A program made the translations under genes and the position numbers. Below, one piece after another: positions 16,496 to 25,105 of a stretch of 64,000 nt of DNA (position 1 is the first letter of the stretch; each line of letters opens with the position of its first letter). The stretch covers positions 1,191,001 to 1,255,000 of the forward strand of contig JADJXY010000002.1 in NCBI GenBank assembly GCA_016720065.1, in the 5' to 3' direction. This stretch comes from Betaproteobacteria bacterium (GTDB lineage Bacteria; Pseudomonadota; Gammaproteobacteria; Burkholderiales; Rhodocyclaceae). Under the pieces are notes generated by a model. The model was not told where the DNA came from, made no database searches, and was given only the letters and a program-made list of their open reading frames with translations.

Positions 16496-18420
16496 CTTTC
16501 CTTGCTCCTTTGCTGCTCCAGGTTGAGCGGTCCCCCCGTGTAGGGCGCGAAGCCCGTCCCGAAGATGACTCCGGCGTCGGCCAGATCGGCATCGGCCACC
16601 ACGCCCTCGCGTACCAGTTGCCCCGTCCGCGCGATGAGGGGCTCCAGCAGGCGCTCGGCAATGCCGGCCGGCGCTCTTCCCGGGCGTCCCTTGCTCGCCC
16701 CGTCCGCCGTCCAGGCATAGAAGCCGCGCCCGCTCTTCTTGCCCAGATCCCCCCGGGCGACGCGCTCGGCGAGGCCCCGGGGCGCCTCGCCCGCGACGAG
16801 CTGCCGCCCGGCAGCCAGAACGATGTCCAGGCCGACCGTATCGGCCAGTTCCACCGGCCCCAGGGGCATGCCGAAGGCGACCAGGGCCGCGTCCAGGGCG
16901 GCGGGATCGACGCCCTCATCGACGGCGAGCAGCGCCTCCCTCAGATAGGGCGCCAGAACGGCGTTGACGAGAAAGCCGGGGGCGCTGGCCACCGGCAAGG
17001 GCAATTTGTCGATCTGGCGCACGAAGGCACAGGCGGCGGACACCGCCTCCTGGTCGGTCCCCGAAGCCCGCACCACCTCCACCAGGGGCATCTGCGCCAC
17101 CGGATTGAAGAAATGGATGCCCACCAGGCGCCGGGGCCGGGCGAGATCAGGGCAAATGGCCTCCAGGCGCAGGCTGGAGGTATTGGTCGCCAGGAGCGCG
17201 CCCGGCTTGAGGCGGGCTTCCAGCCGGGCCAGCAGCGCCCGCTTGACGGCGGCGTCCTCGAACACCGCTTCGATGACGACGTCGGCCAGGGCCACGCCCG
17301 CGCCCGTCGGATCCGGCACCAGGCGGTCCCGGGCATCGCGCCGGGCCAGGGGATCGCGCAGCCTGCGGGCAAAGAGCGCCTCCGCCCGGGCGAGAGCCGG
17401 GGCGATGCGCTCCAGGCCCCGGTCTTCCAGGCTCACCGTGAGGCCGCTCAGGGCGCACCAGGCGGCGATGTCGCCCCCCATGACGCCTGCCCCCACCACA
17501 TGCACCCGCCGGGCCCGGAAGGAAGAATCCTTGCCGAAGGCCTTGAGGCGCTCCTGCAGGCCATACACCCGCAGCAGGTTGTGGGCGGTGGGCGAAGCGA
17601 CGATGCGCTCGACGATGGCGGGAGCGGCCAGGGGATTGCCCCCGTGACGCTGCCACAGTTCGAGGATGGCGTAGGGCGCCGGATAGTGTTCGGGCCGCGC
17701 CTTCTGCGCCAACTGGCGACGGGCGCCGGCCGCCGCCAGGGCCTTCAGCGGGCCGTTGAGCAGCCGCTGTCCCAGGGCCAGTGGCCGCGGGCCGCGGCTT
17801 GAGAGCAACCCCTGCCGCACAGCGGCCTCCTGTACCCGGGGAGCGACGCATTCGTCCGCCAGGCCGATCTGCCGCGCCCGCCGGGCGTCCACACTGCGGC
17901 CGCTGAGCATGAGGTCCAGGGCCACGGCGGGCCCGACGCGCCTCGGCAGCCGGGCCATGCCGCCCCAGCCGGGGAAGATGCCCAGCAGGACTTCCGGCAG
18001 CCCCAGGCGAGTGGCGGGCTCGTCCACAACCAGGAGGGTGCGGCAGGCCAGGGCGAGTTCCAGCCCGCCCCCCAGGCAGTGACCCCGTACCAGCGCGAGC
18101 GTCGGATAGGGCACGCCAGCCAGCCGCTCGAAGAGCCGCCAGCCCCGCTCGACCAGGGTGAGCGCCTGGGAAGCGGAATCCAGCCCGGCGAACTCGTCGA
18201 TATCGGCCCCGGCGACGAAGCCTGCCTCCTTGCCGGAGCGGATGACCAGGCCGGCCGGGACTTCCCGTTCGCAGTGGTCGAGGATGAGGCCCAGTTCCTC
18301 CAGCACTTCCCGTGACAGGGCGTTGGTCGCGGCGCCGGCCCGGTCCAGGATGGCGCTGGCGAGGCCCTCCCCGTCCCGCTCGAAGCGCCAGTGTCGCAGG
18401 GGGGTATTCATGGTCGGCAT
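16492..18420 (-). CDS. Enoyl-CoA hydratase/3-hydroxyacyl-CoA dehydrogenase, FadJ-like
   Basis: A 642-residue multifunctional enzyme with the ECH domain first. The oxyanion and catalytic parts are visible: KEAGFVAGADIDEF, GHCLGGGLELALACR and GLPEVLLGIFPGWGGMARLPR, with both catalytic Glu residues kept. The second half is a 3-hydroxyacyl-CoA dehydrogenase: VHVVGAGVMGGDIA and LVGIHFFNPVAQMPLVEVV. It is shorter than FadB/FadJ (about 715). The start ATG at 18420 overlaps the thiolase stop (TGATG); ATG at 18411 is an alternative three codons in. Longer readings into the thiolase gene are not real. Confidence 0.92.
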   Translation of the reverse strand: MPTMNTPLRHWRFERDGEGLASAILDRAGAATNALSREVLEELGLILDHCEREVPAGLVIRSGKEAGFVAGADIDEFAGLDSASQALTLVERGWRLFERLAGVPYPTLALVRGHCLGGGLELALACRTLLVVDEPATRLGLPEVLLGIFPGWGGMARLPRRVGPAVALDLMLSGRSVDARRARQIGLADECVAPRVQEAAVRQGLLSSRGPRPLALGQRLLNGPLKALAAAGARRQLAQKARPEHYPAPYAILELWQRHGGNPLAAPAIVERIVASPTAHNLLRVYGLQERLKAFGKDSSFRARRVHVVGAGVMGGDIAAWCALSGLTVSLEDRGLERIAPALARAEALFARRLRDPLARRDARDRLVPDPTGAGVALADVVIEAVFEDAAVKRALLARLEARLKPGALLATNTSSLRLEAICPDLARPRRLVGIHFFNPVAQMPLVEVVRASGTDQEAVSAACAFVRQIDKLPLPVASAPGFLVNAVLAPYLREALLAVDEGVDPAALDAALVAFGMPLGPVELADTVGLDIVLAAGRQLVAGEAPRGLAERVARGDLGKKSGRGFYAWTADGASKGRPGRAPAGIAERLLEPLIARTGQLVREGVVADADLADAGVIFGTGFAPYTGGPLNLEQQRSKER

Positions 18421-19709
18421 CAGAGCGTCTCGACCAGGGCGGCGCCGCCCATGCCGCCTCCGATGCACAGGGTGGCGACGCCCCGGCGGCCGCCCCGGCG
18501 GCGCAGGACGTGCAGCAGGTGGAGGACGATGCGCGCCCCGGAGGCCCCCACCGGATGACCCAGGGCGATGGCGCCACCATCGACGTTGAGCACCTGTTCG
18601 TCCGGGGCGCCAAAAGCCCGCTCCAGTCCGAGTTCCTCACGGCACCAGGGTTCCGAACACCAGGCCGCGAGACAGGCGAGCACCTGGGCGGCGAAGGCCT
18701 CGTTGATCTCCCAGGCATCGACCTCGGCCAGGGTGAGGTCGTTGTCGATCAGGAGCGGCGTCGCCGCGCAGACCGGTCCAAAGCCCATGGAGTCCGGTTC
18801 TAGCCCCGCCCAGCGGACATCGACCAGGCGACCCAGGGGGTCCAGCTTCCAGCGCTCGACGGCAGCTTGTGAAGCCAGCAGCAGCCAGGCGGCGCCGTCG
18901 CTGACCTGGGAGCTGTTGGCGGCGGTGATGCGACCGTGGGGCCGGTCGAAGAAAGGCCCCGGGCGCGCCATGCCGGCCGCGCTGGCATCCTCCCGCACCC
19001 CGTCGTCCTCGCCGTAAATCCGGCCTGCCGCATCCACCAGGGGAACGATTTCGGCGAAGTGGCCTGCCGCCCGCCCAGCCAAGGCCCGCTGGTGGCTGCG
19101 CAGGGCGTAGTCGTCCATGGCCTGACGACTGATGGCGAAGCGGGCCGCCAGGTTTTCCGCCGTCTGCCCCATGAGAAGGCCGACCATGGGATCGGTGAGG
19201 CCCTTGAGCAAACCCACCACCGGCGCGAACAGGGCCGCCGGCCGCAGTTTCAGGAAATGGGCGAGCCTGGCCGTCGGGGACTTGAGACCCTGCAGGGCGG
19301 CGAACCAGCGCACCATGGTGTCGCCATAGAGCAGCGGCGCCCGGGAGAGGGCGTCGACCCCGCCGGCGAGAACCAGATCGGCCCGCCCAGCGACGATATT
19401 GGCGGCGGCCGAATCGATGGCCTGCAGGCCCGAAGCGCAATTGCGCATGACCGTCCAGCCCGGCACCCGGGGTCCGCAACCCAGGCGCAGGGCCACCAGG
19501 CGGCCGATATTGGTCTCGTCCGGCGAGGGGGCGGCACAGCCCAGGATCACTTCATCGAGGTGGGCGGGCAGGAAGGGCTGTCGCAGCAGCAGCGCCCTCC
19601 CCGCCTGGACGGCGAGGTCCGCAGCGGCAAAGGGCCCAGGCCCGCCCCGGGCCTTGAGGAAGGGCGTGCGGGCACCATCGACCAGATAGACGGGTGCGGG
19701 GTAGGCCAT
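18420..19709 (-). CDS. Thiolase, FadI-like acetyl-CoA C-acyltransferase
   Basis: A 429-residue thiolase. The nucleophile Cys91 is in VMRNCASGLQAID, His385 in LGHPVGASG and Cys415 in CIGGGMGG. It is about 30 residues longer than the other thiolase in this operon, with extra sequence around LKGLTDPMVGLLMGQTAENLA, as in FadI-like trifunctional-complex thiolases. The gene starts 3 bp after the stop of fadE and is followed by the FadJ-like gene with which such thiolases usually form a complex. Confidence 0.92.
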   Translation of the reverse strand: MAYPAPVYLVDGARTPFLKARGGPGPFAAADLAVQAGRALLLRQPFLPAHLDEVILGCAAPSPDETNIGRLVALRLGCGPRVPGWTVMRNCASGLQAIDSAAANIVAGRADLVLAGGVDALSRAPLLYGDTMVRWFAALQGLKSPTARLAHFLKLRPAALFAPVVGLLKGLTDPMVGLLMGQTAENLAARFAISRQAMDDYALRSHQRALAGRAAGHFAEIVPLVDAAGRIYGEDDGVREDASAAGMARPGPFFDRPHGRITAANSSQVSDGAAWLLLASQAAVERWKLDPLGRLVDVRWAGLEPDSMGFGPVCAATPLLIDNDLTLAEVDAWEINEAFAAQVLACLAAWCSEPWCREELGLERAFGAPDEQVLNVDGGAIALGHPVGASGARIVLHLLHVLRRRGGRRGVATLCIGGGMGGAALVETL

Positions 19710-19712
19710 GCC

Positions 19713-22058
19713 TCAGGCGGCCTCCCGCCGCCCCGGGTTGCCCGCGGCCGCGCGCCCCAGGTCGAAGGGGAAGTCGTCCACCCGCACGACCTGATCGCGC
19801 AGGGCGTTGCGCCGCCGCAGGATTTCGTATTCCGCTGCGTCGATGATCCCGGCGGCGAAGGCCGCCTGGGCGATGTCGCGCACGTTGGCCTGGGGATCGC
19901 CGGCGAAGCGACCCTGCCTTTCGGCATCGCGCACGCGGGCTTCGATGGGCTCCGCGGCGAGAGTGGCGGCCAGGGCCTGCTCGATGGCGCCCACGGGCTC
20001 CTCGTCTCCGGGGGGAAGGTAAGTTTCGGCCGTCAGGCGATCCCGGGTGGCCGAGGGTTCGATCAATAAGCGCGCCGCCTGATGCCCCAGTTCGTCGGAG
20101 GGCACCACGTAGGGGTGGCCCCAGGGGAAGATGCTGCGATGCAGGAAGCGGCCGATGAAGCGGTTGGGAAAATTGGCGATTACCCCGTCGAAGGCCTGCT
20201 GCGCCTTGTACATCGTATCCCACAGGGCCCAGTGGAGCAGCGGCGCGTCGGCCTGGGGCCGCCCGTCGTCCTCGTAGCGCTTGAGGGCGGCGGACATGAG
20301 GTACATCTCGGACAGGATGTCCCCCAGGCGGGCCGAGAGTTTTTCCCGCCGCTTGACGCTGCCGCCCAGGACGAGGAGCGAGATGTCGGAAAGAAAGGAA
20401 AAAGCCGCGGAAAAGCGCGTGAGCTGCTGGTAATAACGGCGGGCCTCGGGAGCGACCGCGGCACCCACGGCGACGAAGTGCGATCCGGTGAGCCCCAGCC
20501 AGAGCGCCCGGACGCCGTGCCGCACGGTGTAGGCGGCGTGGCTCCACAAAGCCCGGTCGAAATCGGCCAGCCCCCGCCGGGGGTCCGGATTCTGGGCGGC
20601 CTCCATTTCGGCCAGCAGGTAGGGATGGCAGCGCAGCGCCCCCTGGCCGAAGATGATGAGGCTGCGGGTGAGGATGTTGGCCCCTTCGACAGTGATGCTG
20701 ATGGGCATCTGCTGATAGGCACGGCCGAGGAAATTGGACGGCCCCAGGCAGATGCCCTTGCCGCCCACCACGTCCATGCCGTCGTTGACCACCTGGCGCG
20801 CCCGTTCGGTGACGTGGTACTTGGCGATGGCCGAAACCACCGAGGGCTTTTCCCCCAGATCCACCGCCCCGGCGGTCATGCGCCGGGTGGCGTCCATGAG
20901 ATAAGTGTAGGCGCCCATGCGGGTCAGGGCCTCCTCGACCCCCTCGAAGCGCCCGACAGCGGTCTTGAACTGGCTGCGTACCCGGGCATAGCCCCCCACG
21001 GCCCGTACCGTGGCCTGGGCCATGCCGGTATTGGACGAGGGCAGCGAGATCGAGCGCCCCGCCGCCAGACACTCCATGAGCATGCGCCAGCCCTGCCCGG
21101 CCATCTTCGGCCCGCCGATGATGAAATCCAGGGGCATGAAGACATCGCGACCCCGGGTCGGTCCGTTCATGAACATGGCGTTGAGGGGGAAGTGGCGACG
21201 ACCAATGTCCACTCCCGGGGTGTCCCGCGGGACCAGGGCGCAGGTGATGCCCAGATCCGTGTCGCCCCCCAGCAGCCCGTCGGGGTCGAAGAGCCGGAAG
21301 GCGAGGCCCAGCAGGGTGCACACCGGCGCCAGGGTGATGTAGCGCTTGTCCCAGGTGACGCGCATGCCCAGAACCTCGCGTCCTTCCCAGGGGCCGCGGC
21401 AGACGATGGCGTAGTCGGGGATGGCGGCGGCGTCGGAACCCGCCCAGGGACTGGTGAGGGCGAAGGCTGGAATCTCCTGGCCCCGCGCGAGCCGCGGCAG
21501 GTAGTGTTCCTTCTGTGCCTCGGTGCCGTAGTGCAACAGCAGTTCGGCGGGGCCTAGGGAATTGGGCACCATGACCGACACCGCCAGAGCCGAGGAACGG
21601 GTGGACAGGCGGGTCACGACCTGGGAATGGGCGAAGGCGGAAAATTCCAGGCCACCGTAGCGCCGCGGAATGATCATGCCGAGAAAGCCCTTGTCCTTGA
21701 GGTACTGCCAGGCCTGCGGCGACAAATCCTGGCGCTCGTGGGTGACATTCCAGTCCTCGACCAGACGGCAGGCTTCATTGACCTCCCGGTCGAGGAAAGC
21801 CTGCTCGGCGGCGCTGAGGACAGGCCGCGGGTAGGCCAGGAGTTTTCCCCAGTCCGGATTGCCGCGAAAGAGTTCTCCTTCCCACCACACCGTGCCAGCT
21901 TGCAGGGCGTCGCGCTCGGTGTCGGACATCTGGGGCAGCACCTTGCGGTAGGTGGCGAAGAGACCCCGGGTCAGCAGGGTCCGGCGCAGGGGCGGCAGAC
22001 CAAGCACCAGGGCGAGGCTGGCGGCAAGAAGTGTCAGGACGGTGAGCAGGGCGTTCAT
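19713..22058 (-). CDS. fadE: Acyl-CoA dehydrogenase FadE
   Basis: A 781-residue enzyme of the large FadE type, about 200 residues longer than ordinary acyl-CoA dehydrogenases. The N terminus is a hydrophobic anchor (LLTVLTLLAASLALVLGLPP), consistent with membrane association, then RGLFATYRKVLPQMSDTE. The FAD region has FALTSPWAGSDAAAIPD and the middle SLGPAELLLHYGTEAQKEHYLPRL. It carries out the first step of beta-oxidation and reduces ETF. Overlaps psrA by 4 bp, so it is under direct control of the PsrA operator. Confidence 0.96.
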   Translation of the reverse strand: MNALLTVLTLLAASLALVLGLPPLRRTLLTRGLFATYRKVLPQMSDTERDALQAGTVWWEGELFRGNPDWGKLLAYPRPVLSAAEQAFLDREVNEACRLVEDWNVTHERQDLSPQAWQYLKDKGFLGMIIPRRYGGLEFSAFAHSQVVTRLSTRSSALAVSVMVPNSLGPAELLLHYGTEAQKEHYLPRLARGQEIPAFALTSPWAGSDAAAIPDYAIVCRGPWEGREVLGMRVTWDKRYITLAPVCTLLGLAFRLFDPDGLLGGDTDLGITCALVPRDTPGVDIGRRHFPLNAMFMNGPTRGRDVFMPLDFIIGGPKMAGQGWRMLMECLAAGRSISLPSSNTGMAQATVRAVGGYARVRSQFKTAVGRFEGVEEALTRMGAYTYLMDATRRMTAGAVDLGEKPSVVSAIAKYHVTERARQVVNDGMDVVGGKGICLGPSNFLGRAYQQMPISITVEGANILTRSLIIFGQGALRCHPYLLAEMEAAQNPDPRRGLADFDRALWSHAAYTVRHGVRALWLGLTGSHFVAVGAAVAPEARRYYQQLTRFSAAFSFLSDISLLVLGGSVKRREKLSARLGDILSEMYLMSAALKRYEDDGRPQADAPLLHWALWDTMYKAQQAFDGVIANFPNRFIGRFLHRSIFPWGHPYVVPSDELGHQAARLLIEPSATRDRLTAETYLPPGDEEPVGAIEQALAATLAAEPIEARVRDAERQGRFAGDPQANVRDIAQAAFAAGIIDAAEYEILRRRNALRDQVVRVDDFPFDLGRAAAGNPGRREAA

Positions 22059-22753
22059 GACGAAGCTCCAGTGGCGTGCGGCAGGACGGAATCATCGCCC
22101 CCCGGCAGGGGTGCCCGCAGCCCGCCGAGCAGAAAGGACATGAGGCGCGGCAGCAGGCGGGTGGCGCCCTCGTCGGCATGGCTGTCCAGGTGCCAGTCGG
22201 TGACCAGGCGCAGGGTGTCGGTGCCGGCGATGGCGTAAGAGGTGGCCCCCAGCATGAAATGGAAGCGCCAGACGATCTCGGCCCGCGGTACGTCCGGCAA
22301 GGCCCGGAACAGGGCCGTCGTGAAACGCCCCATCACGACCGAATACTCGTTGGCCAGGAAGGCACGGATGAATTCCGAGGGTTCGGTGAGGGTGCGGCCG
22401 AGGAGGCGCAGAAAGACCCGCCCGCCGTGGGCCTCGTCGTCGGCCATGCGCAGCAGGGTGCCGAAGAAGGCATCGACGATCTGGGAAGGCTTCAGGGGGG
22501 CGGTGCCGGCGGCCGACTCCATGGCGTCGAGCACCCGCAGGCGCTCGTCGTTCAACCAGTCGAGGCGGCGCCGGAAGACCTCCCGCAGCAGCCCTTCCTT
22601 GGATCCGAAGTGGTAATTGACCGCGGCCAGATTGACACCCGCCCCGGCGGTGATCTGCCGCATGGACGTCCCTTCGTAGCCCTGGGCCATGAACAGGCCC
22701 TCGGCGGTGTCGAGAATGCGTTCGCGGGTGTCGCTGCTGCGGATTTCGGGCAT
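22055..22753 (-). CDS. psrA: TetR-family regulator of fatty-acid oxidation, PsrA-like
   Basis: A 232-residue repressor. The N-terminal helix-turn-helix is TRERILDTAEGLFMAQGYEGTSMRQITAGAGVNLAAVNYHF, read here as separate halves: a TetR recognition helix with GVNLAAVNYHF. The C-terminal ligand domain is typical of regulators that release DNA on binding long-chain acyl-CoA or free fatty acid. The ATG at 22753 fits the family start; 20 further codons upstream are open but unlikely. A perfect dyad matching the PsrA site lies 55 bp upstream (22808-22827), so it should repress itself and the downstream fad genes. Confidence 0.9.
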   Translation of the reverse strand: MPEIRSSDTRERILDTAEGLFMAQGYEGTSMRQITAGAGVNLAAVNYHFGSKEGLLREVFRRRLDWLNDERLRVLDAMESAAGTAPLKPSQIVDAFFGTLLRMADDEAHGGRVFLRLLGRTLTEPSEFIRAFLANEYSVVMGRFTTALFRALPDVPRAEIVWRFHFMLGATSYAIAGTDTLRLVTDWHLDSHADEGATRLLPRLMSFLLGGLRAPLPGGDDSVLPHATGASS

Positions 22754-22807
22754 GGATGCAGGCTCCACGACGGGTTCAGCGTGTCGGCAGCCGAGTCCGG
22801 CCACCGG

Positions 22808-22827
22808 ATTCAAACGTTTGTTTGAAT
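22808..22827. promoter_or_regulatory. PsrA-type operator
   Basis: A perfect inverted repeat ATTCAAAC-GTTT-GTTTGAAT. The core CAAAC-N4-GTTTG matches the PsrA recognition sequence known in Pseudomonas (CAAAC, 2-4 bases, GTTTG). It sits directly before psrA and the five fad genes. No other copy was noticed upstream of fadD or etfBA in this window. Confidence 0.85.
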
Positions 22828-22877
22828 GCTAGTCCGGCCCTGCGCCAGGCGCAAGCATGACCTAACCCGAAAAGGAG

Positions 22878-25013
22878 TCAGTGCGCGGTGACGAGGCTCT
22901 CGTTGAGGAGCCGGGTAAAGTCGTCCCGCGTCATGGGGCGCCCGAAGAGGAAGCCCTGCATTTCCCGCGCGCCCACGCTCTTGAGGAAATTGGCCTGCAG
23001 GCTCGTCTCGACGCCTTCGGCCACCACGTGCAAGCCCAGGCCGGAGGCGATGGCAACGATGGCCCTGATGATGGTCGAATCTTCCTTGCCCTGCTCGATC
23101 TCGCGCACGAAGCACTGGTCGATCTTGATGGTATCGACGGGGAGATTACGCAGGTAGCTGAGGGAGGAATACTGGGTGCCGAAGTCGTCGATGGCGATGC
23201 GGATGCCCCGCTCGGCCAGGGCGGCGAGCCGGGCCGAGATGGTCTGCTGGTCCGAGATGAAGACGTTTTCGGTCAGCTCGATCTCGAACGCCCGATGGGA
23301 GACGCCGTGGCGGTCGAGAATGCCGACCAGGCGTTCGCCAAACTCCTCGTCGTCGAGCACCGCCGGCGAGATATTCACCGCCATGCGCGGCAGTTCCAGC
23401 CCCGTGGCCTGCCAGACCTTCAGGTCGCGGCAGGCCCGCTCGATCACCCAGTCGGTGAGGTTGGCCATGAGACCGATTTCCTCGACCACGGGCAGGAAGC
23501 CCCCCGCCGCCACCAGGCCTCGCTCGGGGTGGTGCCAGCGAATGAGCGCCTCGCAGCCGATCACCCGCCGGCTGTCGGAATCGACCTGGGGCTGGTAATA
23601 AAGATCGAACTGGTCGTGGTCGATGGCACGGCGGATTTCGTTTTCCAGGGCAAAACGGCGGCTGGAGAGTTCGCCCATGTCCGGCAGGAAGTAGCCAAAG
23701 CCGTTCTTGCCCTGGGACTTGACGTGGTACATGGCGATGTCCGCGTGGCGCACCAGGGTTTCGATATCCTCGCCGTCCCGCGGGAAAAGGGCGATGCCGA
23801 TACTGGCCGTCAGGAAGACTTCCGCCCCGCCGATGAGGAAGGGTTCCGCCATGTCGGCCACCAGCTTGTGGGCGACGACTCCGGCGTCTTCCGGCGCATT
23901 GAGGCCGGTGAGCAGGACGATGAATTCGTCGCCTCCCAGCCGCGCTAGGGTGTCCATCTCCCGCAGGCTGCCCTGGAGGCGGCCGGAGACCAGCTTCAGC
24001 AGTTCGTCGCCCTTCAGGTGGCCGAAGGTGTCGTTGGCCAGCTTGAAGCGATCCAGATCGATGAAGAGCACCGCCACCTTGCTGCCACCCCGCCGCGCCT
24101 GCACCATGGCCAGCCCCAGGCGGTCGCAGAAGAGCGCCCGGTTGGGCAGCCCGGTGAGGATATCGTGGTAGGCGAGGTGGGCCAGACGATCCTCGGCGGA
24201 CTTGCGCGCCGTGACGTCGCGGGCAATGCCGTACACCAGGCTGCTGAAGCCCCCGGCCAACGCGCCCCGGGGCGCTTCGAAACGGGCGGGAACCAGAACG
24301 GCGTCGAAGTGGCGCTCTTCCGATCCATCGGTATTGCGAAAGATGCGGAACTCCACATTGCGTTGGCCGGAATCGGCCCGCTCCAAGCTGTAGCGCAGCT
24401 TGTCGACGTCCTGGGGCACGATGACTGACAGGATCGACTGTCCCTGGAGTTCCCGCGGCGCATAGCCCGTGAGTTCGACGGAACGGTCGTTCACGTAGGT
24501 AAAGCGGAATTCCTCGTCGAGGGTGAAGATCAGGTCGGGGGACGCTTCCACCAGGAAGCGGTGCTGGGTCTCGGACTGCTCGAGCTGGCGGGCGATCTCC
24601 CGGTTGGTCCGTTCCAGGTGGCGGCGCTGCAACACCCGGCGCACGGCATGGAGGAGCACTTCGACTTCGTAGGGTTTGCGCAGGTAGTCGCTCGCCCCCA
24701 GACGCAATGCACCGATGGCGGACTCGACCATGGAATCGCCGCTGATGACGATCACCGCCGCCTCGAGCCGGGCGCTGCGGATCATGCCCAGCAGATCGAG
24801 GCCGTCGATGTCCCCCAGATGCAGGTCGAGCAGGATGAGATCGATGCCACCCGCCATCAGGGCCGCCAAGGCCTCCTGGCCACTCTCGCAGCCCTGGACC
24901 CCGTAACCGGCGTGGCGCAGGATGGCGCACAGGCTGTCCCGCAGGAGCGGCTCGTCGTCAACGACGAGGAGCTTCACCCCTTCCGGAGAGAAGCCGCTCA
25001 CCTCATCGCCCAC
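22878..25013 (-). CDS. REC-PAS-GGDEF-EAL c-di-GMP regulator
   Basis: A 711-residue response regulator with four domains: receiver (about 12-125, phospho-acceptor Asp63 in LILLDLHLGD), PAS (about 145-270), GGDEF (about 280-440) and EAL (about 455-710). GGDEF is intact (RLGGDEFIVLL), and an RxxD inhibitory site (REMD) lies five residues before it. The EAL motif is intact (CEALIRWHH), with DDFGTQYSSL. Both cyclase and phosphodiesterase activity are therefore possible. The GTG at 25013 has GAAGGG six bases before it; GTG at 25001 and 24977 and TTG at 25049 are alternatives. It lies 92 bp after the HDOD-kinase gene, its likely partner. Confidence 0.92.
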   Translation of the reverse strand: MGDEVSGFSPEGVKLLVVDDEPLLRDSLCAILRHAGYGVQGCESGQEALAALMAGGIDLILLDLHLGDIDGLDLLGMIRSARLEAAVIVISGDSMVESAIGALRLGASDYLRKPYEVEVLLHAVRRVLQRRHLERTNREIARQLEQSETQHRFLVEASPDLIFTLDEEFRFTYVNDRSVELTGYAPRELQGQSILSVIVPQDVDKLRYSLERADSGQRNVEFRIFRNTDGSEERHFDAVLVPARFEAPRGALAGGFSSLVYGIARDVTARKSAEDRLAHLAYHDILTGLPNRALFCDRLGLAMVQARRGGSKVAVLFIDLDRFKLANDTFGHLKGDELLKLVSGRLQGSLREMDTLARLGGDEFIVLLTGLNAPEDAGVVAHKLVADMAEPFLIGGAEVFLTASIGIALFPRDGEDIETLVRHADIAMYHVKSQGKNGFGYFLPDMGELSSRRFALENEIRRAIDHDQFDLYYQPQVDSDSRRVIGCEALIRWHHPERGLVAAGGFLPVVEEIGLMANLTDWVIERACRDLKVWQATGLELPRMAVNISPAVLDDEEFGERLVGILDRHGVSHRAFEIELTENVFISDQQTISARLAALAERGIRIAIDDFGTQYSSLSYLRNLPVDTIKIDQCFVREIEQGKEDSTIIRAIVAIASGLGLHVVAEGVETSLQANFLKSVGAREMQGFLFGRPMTRDDFTRLLNESLVTAH

Positions 25014-25105
25014 CGCAGGCCCTTCAGAACCCAACAAGTCGCCCCCCAACCCCGAACGGAACGCAGATGCTGCGGAGGATTGTAACCGCTAAACGGCGGC
25101 GTCTA

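Noticed and set aside
13310..16543. Plus-strand open frame of 1077 codons over the fad genes
   Set aside because: Antisense to the thiolase and HAD-ECH genes, which carry all the catalytic motifs; its composition is dominated by Gly, His and Arg with no recognisable domain.
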